From the NCBI RefSeq assembly GCF_017094485.1, contig NZ_CP064786.1, forward strand, positions 2,294,001-2,358,000: a DNA stretch of 64,000 bases, in the 5' to 3' direction. Positions 1 to 7,487 of the stretch are shown piece after piece. The position numbers and the translations under genes were made by a program. The notes below the pieces were generated by a model. The model did no database searches and had not been told where the DNA came from. It worked only from the letters and a program-made list of their open reading frames with translations. This stretch comes from Natranaeroarchaeum sulfidigenes (lineage in GTDB: Archaea; Halobacteriota; Halobacteria; Halobacteriales; Natronoarchaeaceae). Positions within the stretch are counted from its first letter, which is position 1. Each line of letters begins with the position of its first letter.

Positions 1-332
1 GCGGCGTCTTCGACGGGCTAATCGAGCTGGCGGCGGCCTCCGAGGTCGAACTGGTCGTCGAGTCGGCAACCATCCCGATCCGCGAGGAGACGGCCCGGCT
101 CTGTACGGCGATGGACGTTGATCCACTCCACGCGTTCGGCTCCGGGGCCGCGCTGGCGACGGTCCGCGAGGAGGACGTCGCGGACGCGCTGGCCGCGCTC
201 GCCGACGTCGGGATCGAGGCCGCCGAAATCGGGACGGTTCGGGCAGCCGACGAGCCCGCACTCGTACTGGATGGGGAGCGCCACACCGACCCGGCCCGCG
301 AAGCGCTGTACGCGCTATGGGACGACACGTAG
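1..332 (+). CDS. AIR synthase-related protein, C-terminal part (5' end outside window)
   Basis: The open frame enters from the left edge (first full codon at 3) and ends with TAG at 330-332, so only about 109 C-terminal residues are visible. They include IPIREETARLC, the phrase MDVDPLHAFGSGAALATV and a closing EPALVLDG-like strand. This is the layout of the C-terminal domain of the AIR synthase/HypE superfamily (PurM, ThiL, HypE, SelD). The haloarchaeal stand-alone members are ATP-binding proteins of unsettled substrate. The ATP-binding N-terminal half is not in the window, so no specific reaction can be assigned. Family-level confidence is good; exact function is unknown. Confidence 0.75.
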   Translation, partial: GVFDGLIELAAASEVELVVESATIPIREETARLCTAMDVDPLHAFGSGAALATVREEDVADALAALADVGIEAAEIGTVRAADEPALVLDGERHTDPAREALYALWDDT

Positions 333-351
333 GGCGAGCGGTGATTGTGCC

Positions 352-441
352 TTAGCTTCGAATACTGTAGCGAATAGATGCAGTATTTGATATGTTTCAC
401 TTCAATTTAGGAAGTGAATTACTACAGTTTTCGAAGCCTAA
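352..441. repeat. Nested inverted repeat in an AT-rich intergenic patch
   Basis: Outer arms at 352-370 and 422-441 pair with one mismatch and one bulge (core CTTCGAATACTGTAG against CTACAGTTTTCGAAG). An inner perfect 8-bp hairpin, TTCACTTC (396-403) and GAAGTGAA (411-418), has a 7-nt loop. The patch is clearly more AT-rich than its neighbours. It could be a transcript-end structure, a short non-autonomous element remnant or an operator; the sequence alone does not decide. Confidence 0.6.
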
Positions 442-514
442 CGCTATGGCTGTCGAAAGCGGCCGCTAACGACGGTAGTGGCTGACGAGTGGCCGTGGCT
501 CATCGGCGGGCAAA

Positions 515-524
515 ACTACTTATC
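515..524 (+). promoter_or_regulatory. Probable TATA box of the PPOX-fold gene
   Basis: ACTACTTATC stands in GC-rich DNA with its centre about 27 bp before the GTG at 547, the spacing expected for a haloarchaeal leaderless transcript. It decides the choice of start: the upstream in-frame GTG at 478 would lie ahead of the transcription start. Confidence 0.5.
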
Positions 525-546
525 GATCCCGGCCAAGTCTCGACGC

Positions 547-1011
547 GTGTCAGACCCGCCCTTCGCCGTCCGTGGCTCGCTCTCGCCCGAGGCTATCGAG
601 GAGTTCCTTCGTTCGACCGTCGTCCCGATCAGACTGTCCTGTCACCGGCCGAGTGGCGACCTCTGGATGCTCTCGCTGTGGTTCCGGTATCGCGAGGGGG
701 CGCTGGAATGTGCGACTTCGGCCTCATCCGACGTGGTGAGATTCCTCCGGGCGGACGACGCGGTCGCGTTCGAGGTATCGACGAACGAGCCGCCCTATCG
801 GGGCGTCCGGGGCAACGGCGTCGCGCGAATCGAAGCCGACGAAGACAAAGCACTGCTCCGCGCGCTCGTCGAGCGGTATCTCGGCGGGACGGACTCGTCG
901 CTCGCCCGGAACCTGTTGTCGGAGGAGCGGGAGGAAGTCCGGATCCGTATCGAGCCGGAGACCGTCTACGGCTGGGACTACTCCGGGCGGATGGCGGACG
1001 CTGTAGAGTAG
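547..1011 (+). CDS. Pyridoxamine 5'-phosphate oxidase-fold (split-barrel flavin/F420-type) protein
   Basis: The frame is open from 478, but I take GTG 547 because of the TATA-like element at 515-524; this gives 154 residues beginning MSDPPFAVRG. The body has the split-barrel pattern of small PPOX proteins: a first strand with RLSCHRPSGDLWMLSLWFRY, then ECATSASSDVVRFL, then VAFEVSTNEPPYRGVRGNGVARI. In this family that last loop contacts the cofactor phosphate. Members bind FMN, F420 or haem and reduce diverse small molecules, and the actual substrate cannot be read here. It is a single gene that converges on the archaemetzincin gene. Confidence 0.75.
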   Translation: MSDPPFAVRGSLSPEAIEEFLRSTVVPIRLSCHRPSGDLWMLSLWFRYREGALECATSASSDVVRFLRADDAVAFEVSTNEPPYRGVRGNGVARIEADEDKALLRALVERYLGGTDSSLARNLLSEEREEVRIRIEPETVYGWDYSGRMADAVE

Positions 1012-1033
1012 AGAAACGCAAGCCCTGAACCGC

Positions 1034-1555
1034 TCAGAGGATCTGCCGCTGGCAGGTGCCACAGAGGTTCTGTTCTTTCATATCGACTTCCCGGACCGTC
1101 GGCGAGAAGTTCATGACACAGCGTTTGTTGTCACAGTGTTCGAGGCCGAAGGTGTGGCCGATCTCGTGGACGATCTCCTTGCGGACGCGGTCGTCGAAGA
1201 TATCCTCGGAGTTCCGTTCGGAAAAGCCGCCATCGCTGGAAGTCTGCAGGCGATAGGTAGAGACGACGCTACCGTTGCCATCGAGGTAGGCCAGCCCGAA
1301 GACGTAGTTCCGTTTCCGGTAGAACAGGTCCTTGGGCGTCACCGCGATGTTCTTCTCTCCGGAGCCGATGCGGCTGGCGAGTTCAATGAAGTCCTCTGCA
1401 CGGTACTGGTTGCGGTTCGCGTCGAACGCGCCGTCGGGAATCGGCTGGGGTTCGTGAACGGTGACATCGCAGTCGTACACCGCTCGTAACCCCGCGGACG
1501 CCTCGCGCTTGACACGCGCTGGAACGTCCCCCACCGGCACGACGTCAACGAGCAT
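1034..1555 (-). CDS. amzA: Archaemetzincin, zinc metalloprotease
   Basis: The 173-residue protein starts at the ATG whose complement is 1553-1555 (MLVDVVPVG); the open frame upstream of it lacks family similarity. The signature HEIGHTFGLEHCDNKRCVMN matches the archaemetzincin motif HExxHxxGx3Cx4CxM. A CGTC pair about 17 residues later completes the second, structural zinc site. In characterised family members the first site is catalytic with three His, and four Cys hold the second zinc. It is a small cytosolic peptidase of unknown physiological substrate. It is divergently arranged with the UPF0146 gene, sharing about 40 bp of upstream DNA. Confidence 0.95.
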   Translation of the reverse strand: MLVDVVPVGDVPARVKREASAGLRAVYDCDVTVHEPQPIPDGAFDANRNQYRAEDFIELASRIGSGEKNIAVTPKDLFYRKRNYVFGLAYLDGNGSVVSTYRLQTSSDGGFSERNSEDIFDDRVRKEIVHEIGHTFGLEHCDNKRCVMNFSPTVREVDMKEQNLCGTCQRQIL

Positions 1556-1594
1556 ACCAACCTCTAATATCGCGCCGATCATAAACATCCCGCC

Positions 1595-1993
1595 ATGCCC
1601 CACACCGATTCCGCCGCGATCGCCGACCGTCTCGCACGCTTCGACCGAGTGGTCGAGGTGGGGGTGGGACGGCGGCCGGACGTCGCCGGTGCGCTCGCCG
1701 ACCGCGGCGTAACCGTCACCGCGACGGACATCACGCCGCGCGAGGGTCCCGAGAACGTCGAGTTCGTGCTCGACGATATTACCGACCCTACTCCGGAAGT
1801 CTACGCCGATGCCGATGCGATCTACGCACTCGATCTTCCGCCCGAGCTCCACCGACCCACGGCGGGCGTCGCACGCGAGCACGATGCTGTGTTCGTCTTC
1901 ACGACGCTGGGCGGCGACCCTCCCGCGATCCCGGTCGAGCGCGAGACGCTGCCCACGGAGACGCTGTACTGGGCACGCGAGGGGCCGAGCTAG
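1595..1993 (+). CDS. UPF0146 family protein
   Basis: This is a 132-residue protein with a Rossmann-like methyltransferase-type N-terminus: FDRVVEVGVGRRPDVAGALADRG, then VTATDITPREG, then an acidic DDITDPTPEVYADADAIYALDLPPELH. The glycine loop and the acidic end of strand 2 resemble a nucleotide- or SAM-binding fold, but the protein is too short for a complete methyltransferase. UPF0146 is a conserved archaeal family without an assigned reaction. The start at 1595 follows a short AT-rich segment, TAATATCGCGCCGATCATAA, shared with the divergent archaemetzincin promoter. Confidence 0.85.
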   Translation: MPHTDSAAIADRLARFDRVVEVGVGRRPDVAGALADRGVTVTATDITPREGPENVEFVLDDITDPTPEVYADADAIYALDLPPELHRPTAGVAREHDAVFVFTTLGGDPPAIPVERETLPTETLYWAREGPS

Positions 1994-2050
1994 TCCAATC
2001 GCTCGTCTGAACCCGATACGTCCTTACCCCCGGCGGCCGTTCGCCTCTCT

Positions 2051-2953
2051 ATGACCGACGCCACGAACGACACAGAGGCGACCGATCTCGCCCCCGATGC
2101 CGTCGTGCTGGACATCGACGGCGTGGTGGTCGACGTTGCGGACTCCTACCGGCGAGCGATCCTCGAATCCGTCGAGACGGTGTACGGCGACACGATCGAA
2201 AAGACCGACGTGCAGGCGTTCAAGGACGCGGGCGGGTTCAACAACGACTGGGAGCTGACCTATGCGGCAGCACTGTACGTCCTCGCCGAGCGCGAGGGGA
2301 TGACGCTCGATATCGCGGCGTTCACCAGCGCGATCGCCGAGCACGGTGGCGGGCTCGACGCCGCAGAGCAGGTCGCAGAAGACGCCCTGTCGGATACCGA
2401 CTGGGCATACGTCCGGGATCGCTGGAATCCCGAACGGCTCCGGGACGTCTTCCAGCAACTCTACCTCGGGGCGGAGCTGTACCGCGAGCTCGAAGGCGGC
2501 GAACCGGACGCCGACACGCGCGGCTACATCAACGACGAGCCGCTCCTGCTCGACGCGGCGACGCGCGAGCACCTCGTCGACCAGTACGACGTGGGCGTCG
2601 TCACGGGTCGTCCGGAAGCCGAAGCCGAGATCGCCCTGGAACGGGCCGGACTCGACGTCCCGCCGGAGCGCCGGTTCACGATGGACGACTGGGAGGAAGG
2701 GAAACCGCATCCCCACGCGCTGACGACGCTCGCGAAACGGTTCGACGCCGAGAGCGTTGTCTTCGTTGGGGATACACTCGATGACGTCCGGACCGCAGTC
2801 AACGCCGCCGAAGCCGATCCGGACCGGGAGTACCACGGGATCGGCGTGTTGACTGGTGGGCTCTCCGGCGAGGCTGGCCGGGAGAAGTTTGCGGACGCCG
2901 GGGCGACGGCGGTGCTCGATTCGGTCAACGACGTGCCGGACCTCCTGGACTGA
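2051..2953 (+). CDS. HAD-superfamily hydrolase (TIGR01548-like)
   Basis: This 300-residue HAD phosphatase-like protein has motif [18 protein letters not shown] (two Asp nucleophile/acid positions), motif II VVTGR, motif [11 protein letters not shown] with its Lys, and motif [18 protein letters not shown]. All catalytic acids are present, so it should be active. An internal cap of about 130 residues separates motifs I and II. The closest family I recognise is the archaeal/plant hypothetical HAD group TIGR01548, whose substrate is not established. It lies 58 bp before the next gene's ATG, and that gene appears to have its own promoter. Confidence 0.85.
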   Translation: MTDATNDTEATDLAPDAVVLDIDGVVVDVADSYRRAILESVETVYGDTIEKTDVQAFKDAGGFNNDWELTYAAALYVLAEREGMTLDIAAFTSAIAEHGGGLDAAEQVAEDALSDTDWAYVRDRWNPERLRDVFQQLYLGAELYRELEGGEPDADTRGYINDEPLLLDAATREHLVDQYDVGVVTGRPEAEAEIALERAGLDVPPERRFTMDDWEEGKPHPHALTTLAKRFDAESVVFVGDTLDDVRTAVNAAEADPDREYHGIGVLTGGLSGEAGREKFADAGATAVLDSVNDVPDLLD

Positions 2954-2982
2954 CCCGCATACCGTTGCCGGTCACGCAACCC

Positions 2983-2990
2983 TTTTTATC
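2983..2990 (+). promoter_or_regulatory. TATA box of the F420:NADP reductase gene
   Basis: TTTTTATC lies in GC-rich DNA 22-29 bp before the ATG at 3012. This fits a leaderless haloarchaeal transcript and supports that start over the longer in-frame extension. Confidence 0.6.
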
Positions 2991-3011
2991 CGCTCGGCCT
3001 ACCCCACGAGT

Positions 3012-3680
3012 ATGCGAATCGCGCTACTCGGCGGGACTGGCGATATCGGTCAGGGACTGGCGCTGCGCTGGGCGTACGACACCAGCCACGAGATCCTGAT
3101 CGGCTCGCGAACGCCCGAGAAAGCACGGACGAAAGCCGAGGAATACGAGACCGAACTGGACAGCCGCGGCGCCGAGACGACGATCAAGGGCTTCGAGAAT
3201 GCGATGGCTGCCGACCGGGCGGACGTCGTCGTGCTCGCCGTCCCTCCATATCACGTCTCTGATACAGTCGAGGACGTCGCCGATCGGCTCGACGACGACA
3301 CGATCCTCGTCTCTCCTGCGGTGGGAATGAAAGGCGACGAGCACGGGATGCACTATCACCGCCCCGGCGCAGGCAGCGTGACAGCCGTCGCGGCGGAGGC
3401 GGCCCCCGAGGGACAGCCGGTCGTCGGCGCGTTCCACAACCTCGCCGCGGATCGACTCGCCAACCTCGACGTCGAACTCGATCTCGACACGCTCGTCGTG
3501 GCCAATGATCGCGACGCTGCGGAGACGGTTCGATCCCTCGCGGAGGCCATCGAGGGCCTGCGCGCGCTCGACGCCGGGCCGATCGAAAATGCCGCGGAAG
3601 TCGAGAGCGTCACACCGCTGGTCATCAACATCGCGAAGTACAACGACGGGATGCACGACGTCGGCGTCCGGTTCCTGTAA
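3012..3680 (+). CDS. npdG: NADPH-dependent F420 reductase
   Basis: The 222-residue protein begins MRIALLGGTGDIGQGLALRWA, the Rossmann GxGxxG-type loop, followed by ILIGSRTPEKA, whose Ser/Arg read the NADP 2'-phosphate. Later it has VVLAVPPYHV, VSPAVGMKG and VVGAFHNLAADRL, all characteristic of F420H2:NADP oxidoreductase (Fno/NpdG). The enzyme moves hydride between F420 and NADP in the cytoplasm and so links the F420 pool to anabolic NADPH. Its length is normal for the family. The start is set by the TATA element 22-29 bp upstream. The local neighbours do not include F420 biosynthesis genes. Confidence 0.93.
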   Translation: MRIALLGGTGDIGQGLALRWAYDTSHEILIGSRTPEKARTKAEEYETELDSRGAETTIKGFENAMAADRADVVVLAVPPYHVSDTVEDVADRLDDDTILVSPAVGMKGDEHGMHYHRPGAGSVTAVAAEAAPEGQPVVGAFHNLAADRLANLDVELDLDTLVVANDRDAAETVRSLAEAIEGLRALDAGPIENAAEVESVTPLVINIAKYNDGMHDVGVRFL

Positions 3681-3734
3681 CTCGCTGTCGATCGAAGCAC
3701 AAAGCTTTCACTGCAGGCACATGATCGGGGTAGT

Positions 3735-4058
3735 ATGGTCCCCCTCCAGACCGCGTTCGTCGCAGTGCATCCGGTCGAGTTCCTGCTTGCCCCGCTTCTG
3801 TTACTCGTCGGTGCGCTCGGCGGGCTGAGTATCGTAAATCCGGAACTGGCTTTCAGATACGAGAACATTTTCCAGCTCCGCGACGTTGAACTCTCCGGGT
3901 TCGGCGTCGCATTGCAGGTACTCGGTGGGGTCCTCGCGTTACTCGTGGCTGGCCCGTACCTCTACCTGCAGGACATCCCGTTTGGCGTACTCAGCGCCGT
4001 GACGTTCTACGGAAGCGCGCTGGTGGTGATGTACGTTCACCGACCGTCGAAGCGTTGA
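3735..4058 (+). CDS. Small haloarchaeal membrane protein, function unknown
   Basis: The 107-residue protein has three hydrophobic segments: about 8-33 (VEFLLAPLLLLVGALGGLSI), 52-74 (FGVALQVLGGVLALLVAGPYLYL) and 80-100. Between the first two is a short charged loop with FRYENIFQLRDVEL. It ends in a positively charged tail, suggesting a cytoplasmic C-terminus. I recognise no enzymatic motif. The gene is convergent with the thioredoxin gene and follows the F420 reductase after 54 bp. Confidence 0.7.
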   Translation: MVPLQTAFVAVHPVEFLLAPLLLLVGALGGLSIVNPELAFRYENIFQLRDVELSGFGVALQVLGGVLALLVAGPYLYLQDIPFGVLSAVTFYGSALVVMYVHRPSKR

Positions 4059-4083
4059 GTACGGACCGGTCAAAAAGGCCTGC

Positions 4084-4353
4084 TCAAGCGCCCGCGGATT
4101 CGAGCGCGTCCTCGATGTCCTCGCGCTGGGTGACACCGACGAACCGCTCGACGATCCCGTCTTCGTTCTCGACGATCAGCGTCGGGAGCGAGCGAACCTG
4201 ATACTCGTTGGCGATGTCTTGCTGTTCGTCGACGTTGACTTTTTCGAGGTCGAAGCGGTCTTCCCACTCTTCTTCGATCTCTTCGAGGATCGGGTCCTGC
4301 GTCTTGCAGGGGCCACACCAGTCGGCATAGAAGTCTTTCAGCGTTACAGTCAT
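4084..4353 (-). CDS. Thioredoxin family protein
   Basis: This 89-residue mini-thioredoxin has active site WCGPCK at residues 12-17 (FYADWCGPCKTQDP), the cis-proline phrase VRSLPTLIVENEDG and a terminal VGVTQREDIEDAL helix. It lacks the extra N-terminal strand and helix of full thioredoxins, as is common in archaea. The predicted role is cytosolic thiol-disulfide exchange; partner reductases are not nearby. I chose the ATG complement at 4351-4353 (MTVTLKDFY). The longer in-frame extension has no family similarity. Confidence 0.9.
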   Translation of the reverse strand: MTVTLKDFYADWCGPCKTQDPILEEIEEEWEDRFDLEKVNVDEQQDIANEYQVRSLPTLIVENEDGIVERFVGVTQREDIEDALESAGA

Positions 4354-4444
4354 GCTACGTACATCAGGTGTTTCAGGGCTGCGCGCATAAGGGTTTCCCA
4401 CTTTCGCTCTCTCGCTGCACAGCCGGGGATCGGGGGTCGAAAGA

Positions 4445-4453
4445 CTTAGTTAC
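4445..4453 (+). promoter_or_regulatory. Probable TATA box of secG
   Basis: ACTTAGTTA lies 22-30 bp before the ATG at 4475 in otherwise GC-rich sequence. The spacing is typical of a leaderless haloarchaeal transcript. Confidence 0.5.
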
Positions 4454-4474
4454 CCCGGACAACCAGTATCGAGT

Positions 4475-4657
4475 ATGAGTGGCAGCAGCGGTGAGAACAC
4501 GGGCGGGCTGATGTCCAGTGCGGGGCTTGTCCGCTACTTCGACGCGGAAGACAGCAACGCGATCCAGATGGACCCACGGACGGTCGTCGTCGTCTCCGTC
4601 GCGCTCGGCATCTTCGTCCACATGCTGGGAATCTGGGCCCACGGCATCAGTATTTAA
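4475..4657 (+). CDS. secG: Preprotein translocase subunit SecG (Sec61-beta homologue)
   Basis: The 60-residue protein has the Sec61-beta layout: a Gly/Ser-rich N-terminus, then [16 protein letters not shown], then [20 protein letters not shown] as the single C-terminal transmembrane helix. It is the accessory third subunit of the archaeal SecYE(beta) channel in the membrane, with a cytosolic N-terminus. Length and motif order are normal. It sits alone, 58 bp ahead of pdxT. Confidence 0.93.
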   Translation: MSGSSGENTGGLMSSAGLVRYFDAEDSNAIQMDPRTVVVVSVALGIFVHMLGIWAHGISI

Positions 4658-4715
4658 TTTCTGCCCGACAGCCGAAGACGCGTGGTTTTTGCCGTTCAGA
4701 TCCCAACACTACCCA

Positions 4716-5315
4716 ATGAGTCTTACTGCTGGCGTCCTCGCCGTGCAGGGCGACGTAAGCGAACACGTCGACGCGGTCGAGCGCGCCGCCCGCGACATCG
4801 ACGACTCGGTCACGGTACGAGAGATTCGATCCGCCGGTATCGTCCCCGACTGTGATGTCCTCTTGCTCCCCGGCGGCGAGTCGACCACCATCTCGCGACT
4901 GATACATCGTGACGGTATCGCTCCCGAGATCCGCGAGCACGTCTCGGCGGGCAAGCCGGTGTTTGCGACCTGTGCCGGACTGATCGTCGCCGCCGAGGAT
5001 GCGGGCGATGACCGCGTCGAGACGCTCGACCTCTTCGACGTGACAGTCGAGCGCAACGCCTTTGGCCGCCAGAAGGACAGCTTCGAGGCCCCACTCGATA
5101 TCGATGGGCTGGACGAGCCGTTTCCCGCGGTCTTCATTCGCGCTCCGGTGATCGACGAAGTCGGAGAGGACGTCGACGTGCTCGCATCGTGGGACGATAG
5201 ACCGGTCGCGGTCCGACAGGGTCCCGTCGTCGGTCTTTCGTTCCATCCGGAGTTGACCGACGACAGCCGTCTTCACTGGCTCGCACTGTTCGAGGCGATC
5301 GACGGCGGGGAGTGA
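4716..5315 (+). CDS. pdxT: Pyridoxal 5'-phosphate synthase glutaminase subunit PdxT
   Basis: This 199-residue class I glutamine amidotransferase has LTAGVLAVQGDVSEH at the N-terminus, LLLPGGESTTISRL at the oxyanion region, the catalytic Cys in FATCAGLIVAAED (about residue 86) and the His-Glu of the triad in GLSFHPELTDD. It releases ammonia from glutamine and channels it to PdxS, which builds PLP from ribose 5-phosphate and glyceraldehyde 3-phosphate. PdxS is not in the window. The ATG at 4716 is preferred because the upstream extension overlaps secG and lacks homology. Confidence 0.95.
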   Translation: MSLTAGVLAVQGDVSEHVDAVERAARDIDDSVTVREIRSAGIVPDCDVLLLPGGESTTISRLIHRDGIAPEIREHVSAGKPVFATCAGLIVAAEDAGDDRVETLDLFDVTVERNAFGRQKDSFEAPLDIDGLDEPFPAVFIRAPVIDEVGEDVDVLASWDDRPVAVRQGPVVGLSFHPELTDDSRLHWLALFEAIDGGE

Positions 5316-5370
5316 CCGTCTCACCCGAGCGGGACGTGGACTTTTCTCCCTGCGGGTCCTGGGACGTAGT

Positions 5371-5820
5371 ATGAAGGCGAGTATCGACGCCGTCCGGGTC
5401 GCTGGGACACGCGAGGGGCCAGTCGCGGTCGTCGTCCTAACGGTCGAAGACGAGAGCGACGTCCTGCCCATCTTTATCGGATTCGAGGAGGCCGCGAGCA
5501 TCGCCCGCGGCATCGACGCCGAGGATATCGGCCGACCGCTCACCCACGACCTCTTGCTCGATGTGGTTGAGGAACTCGGTGGGCGCGTCCGTCACGTCGA
5601 GGTGTCCGCGGTCGAAGACGGTACCTATATCGCCGATCTACACATCGACACCCCGCGTGGCGAGACAACGATCGATGCGCGACCGAGCGACTCGCTCGCG
5701 CTTGCCTCTCGAACCAGCGCCAGCATCGAGGTGTCCCCCGACGTGTTCGCCAATGGGTCACGACCCGCCGAGGAGTTCGAGGAACTCGATCCGCTTCAGG
5801 ACGTCGCCCAGCTGGCGTAG
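5371..5820 (+). CDS. Bifunctional nuclease family protein (DUF151)
   Basis: The 149-residue protein shows the DUF151/BFN pattern: VVVLTVEDESDVLPIFIGFEEAASIARGID, then RPLTHDLLLDVVEELGG, then the C-terminal IDARPSDSLALASRTSASIEVSPDVF. Family members have been described as bifunctional RNase/DNase in plants and structurally in Thermotoga; the in vivo role in haloarchaea is unknown. It is cytosolic, with no signal peptide or membrane segment. It lies between pdxT and hisE on the same strand, with about 50-bp gaps on both sides, so co-transcription is possible. Confidence 0.88.
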   Translation: MKASIDAVRVAGTREGPVAVVVLTVEDESDVLPIFIGFEEAASIARGIDAEDIGRPLTHDLLLDVVEELGGRVRHVEVSAVEDGTYIADLHIDTPRGETTIDARPSDSLALASRTSASIEVSPDVFANGSRPAEEFEELDPLQDVAQLA

Positions 5821-5868
5821 CGGGGCGGAGACGGACCACTTTAGACGCTCGGTGCCGACTGCCCGTAC

Positions 5869-6156
5869 ATGAGCGAGGACGTACTCGACGAGCTGTTCGA
5901 CGTCATCGAGGACCGGAAGGAGAACCTGCCCGAGGGATCGTACACGACGTCGCTGTTCACCCACGAGAAAGGGGAAAACGAGGTCCTGGAGAAACTCGGC
6001 GAGGAAACCACTGAGCTGATTCTGGCCGCGAAAGACGACGACTTCGACGAGATCGCCTACGAGAGTGCGGATATCGTCTATCACCTGCTCGTGTTGCTCG
6101 CGATGAAGGACATGGATCTCGAAGACCTGCGCGCGGAACTCGCCGAGCGGCGATAG
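5869..6156 (+). CDS. hisE: Phosphoribosyl-ATP diphosphatase
   Basis: The 95-residue MazG-fold protein has LFDVIEDRKENLPEGSYTTSL, EKLGEETTELILAAKDDD and YESADIVYHLLVLLAMKDM. The EExxE plus ExxD acidic groups bind the Mg2+ that hydrolyses phosphoribosyl-ATP to phosphoribosyl-AMP in step 2 of histidine synthesis. It is a stand-alone HisE, not fused to HisI, as usual for haloarchaea. Another histidine gene, hisH, lies about 1.3 kb further on the opposite strand, separated by the amidase gene. Confidence 0.95.
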   Translation: MSEDVLDELFDVIEDRKENLPEGSYTTSLFTHEKGENEVLEKLGEETTELILAAKDDDFDEIAYESADIVYHLLVLLAMKDMDLEDLRAELAERR

Positions 6157-6160
6157 TAAC

Positions 6161-6165
6161 TTTTT
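6161..6165 (+). terminator. Possible U-tract terminator after hisE
   Basis: A TTTTT run starts 5 bp after the hisE stop codon in a stretch leading into AT-rich DNA. It is consistent with archaeal intrinsic termination on a U-tract. Short T-runs also occur by chance here. Confidence 0.35.
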
Positions 6166-6219
6166 ACACATCGGCTGGCGAGAATAACTTGTTAGAGAAT
6201 TAATTACTTTTCATAGTAG

Positions 6220-6230
6220 AAAAATATAAA
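6220..6230 (+). promoter_or_regulatory. TATA region of the amidase gene
   Basis: A very AT-rich AAAAATATAAA is centred about 25 bp before the ATG cluster at 6250. It follows roughly 50 bp of AT-rich DNA, atypical for this chromosome. The spacing favours a leaderless start at 6250 or 6253 rather than the out-of-frame ATG at 6231. Confidence 0.6.
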
Positions 6231-6249
6231 ATGATCCTATCCATCGATA

Positions 6250-7326
6250 ATGATGGATATGAAGCTACCCAGACGAACACTGCTGAAAGCAACTGGCGCA
6301 TCGATGGCAGCCGGTGGGGCGGTCGCCACGACTGGTACTGCCGCGGCCGACCCCTCCGACACGTGGGATCCCGCCCACTCGACGAACTATTCCAGTTCGA
6401 ATCGGGGGGCAAGTGATATCAACTGGATCGTCGTCCACGTCACGGTCGGTGAGTACTCCGGCGCAATCAACTGGTTCAAGAACTCCGACGCGAACGTGAG
6501 CGCCCATTACGTGATCCGGAACTCCGACGGCCACACGACGAAGATGGTCGACGAGAGCGACGTCGCCTGGCATGCTAGCGAGTTCAACTCGAATTCGATC
6601 GGGATCGAACACGAATGGACCGAGTCACAGGGGTTCATCTCCGATACTATGTACGAGCAGTCCGCCGAGATTATCGAGAACCTCGCAGACCAGTACGATA
6701 TTCCCCTGAACTACTACCGCGATCACACAGTTCCGTGCGACGCCAGCGGTGGGATCATCGAGCACCGCCATGCCCCTGCGGACAGCCACTGTGGGTCGTC
6801 GAACCAGACGGCCTGTCCCGGTCCGGACTGGGACGGCGACCGACTCATGAAGTTCGTCGGCAGCACCGATGGCGGTGGCGGTGATGCGTTCGAGGACGGA
6901 CAGGCAATCCACGCGAATACGACGGTCAATACCCGAGAGAGTCCCGGGACGGACGACGATGTGCTCGCGACGCTCGAAGAGGGCGATGTCGGGAAAATCG
7001 TCAACGGCCCTGTCGAGGAAGACGGCGACACCTGGTGGGGAATCCACTGGACCGATGCTGACGTCTGGGGATGGAGTGTCGAACAGTTCATCGACGCCTG
7101 TCCCACGTTCTGTCATGGGACGCGGGTCGAAACGACACAGGATCTGAACGTCAGGGCGGGACCGAGCCTCGACGACGACGTGATTCACACCGTCTCGAGC
7201 GGACAGATAGGGGAAGTGATTGCGGGACCACAGTCGACGGACGGATATCAGTTCTGGGAGATCGAGTACGACTCCGAGGTGACCGGCTGGTCGATCGCCG
7301 ACGGGGGCCGTCTTGTCGTCGAATAG
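6250..7326 (+). CDS. Tat-exported N-acetylmuramoyl-L-alanine amidase with two SH3-like repeats
   Basis: This is a 358-residue secreted protein. Residues 1-33 are a Tat signal (PRRTLLKATGASMAAGG) ending near TAAADPS. Residues about 55-205 form an Amidase_2/PGRP domain: INWIVVHVTVGEYS carries His63, SIGIEHEW carries Glu120, and the metal half-site is RHAPADSHC with ACPGPDW (His174 and Cys189). Two bacterial-type SH3 repeats follow at about 218-282 and 292-356, each with a TVNTRESPG- or DLNVRAGPS-like strand. The family cleaves the MurNAc-L-Ala bond of peptidoglycan, which haloarchaea do not make, so a role against bacteria or on imported muropeptides is inferred. It has its own AT-rich promoter, and a duplicated hisH tail lies just downstream. 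Confidence 0.88.
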   Translation: MMDMKLPRRTLLKATGASMAAGGAVATTGTAAADPSDTWDPAHSTNYSSSNRGASDINWIVVHVTVGEYSGAINWFKNSDANVSAHYVIRNSDGHTTKMVDESDVAWHASEFNSNSIGIEHEWTESQGFISDTMYEQSAEIIENLADQYDIPLNYYRDHTVPCDASGGIIEHRHAPADSHCGSSNQTACPGPDWDGDRLMKFVGSTDGGGGDAFEDGQAIHANTTVNTRESPGTDDDVLATLEEGDVGKIVNGPVEEDGDTWWGIHWTDADVWGWSVEQFIDACPTFCHGTRVETTQDLNVRAGPSLDDDVIHTVSSGQIGEVIAGPQSTDGYQFWEIEYDSEVTGWSIADGGRLVVE

Positions 7327-7331
7327 TATCG

Positions 7332-7395
7332 ACTACTCCTCGAGACAGATCTCCACGAAGTTCCGGAGGATCTGCAACCCCGTCTCTCCGCTCTT
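7332..7395. repeat. Displaced duplicate of the hisH 3' end (copy A)
   Basis: This 64-bp segment is identical to 7488-7551 except for one base (C at 7375, T at 7531). It would encode the last 20 or so residues and stop of HisH on the minus strand but is cut off from the gene. It begins 5 bp after the amidase stop codon. Confidence 0.9.
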
Positions 7396-7420
7396 CGTTC
7401 AGCCACCGTTTTCGCCATCG

Positions 7421-7445
7421 GGTTCGCTCACCCCGCGAGCGAACC
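7421..7445. terminator. Perfect 9-bp hairpin between the two hisH-tail copies
   Basis: GGTTCGCTC (7421-7429) and GAGCGAACC (7437-7445) pair perfectly around a 7-nt loop, between the convergent amidase and hisH genes. It could be a bidirectional transcript-end structure or part of a small inserted element. No long T-run follows, so termination is uncertain. Confidence 0.45.
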
Positions 7446-7487
7446 GCTCGCCGAAACCCGTGGGCGCAAAAGCGGCTCGCTCGCAGT

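Noticed and set aside
2024-2836. 270-codon minus-strand frame across the HAD hydrolase gene
   Set aside because: It is an antisense shadow: the plus-strand gene has all four HAD motifs.
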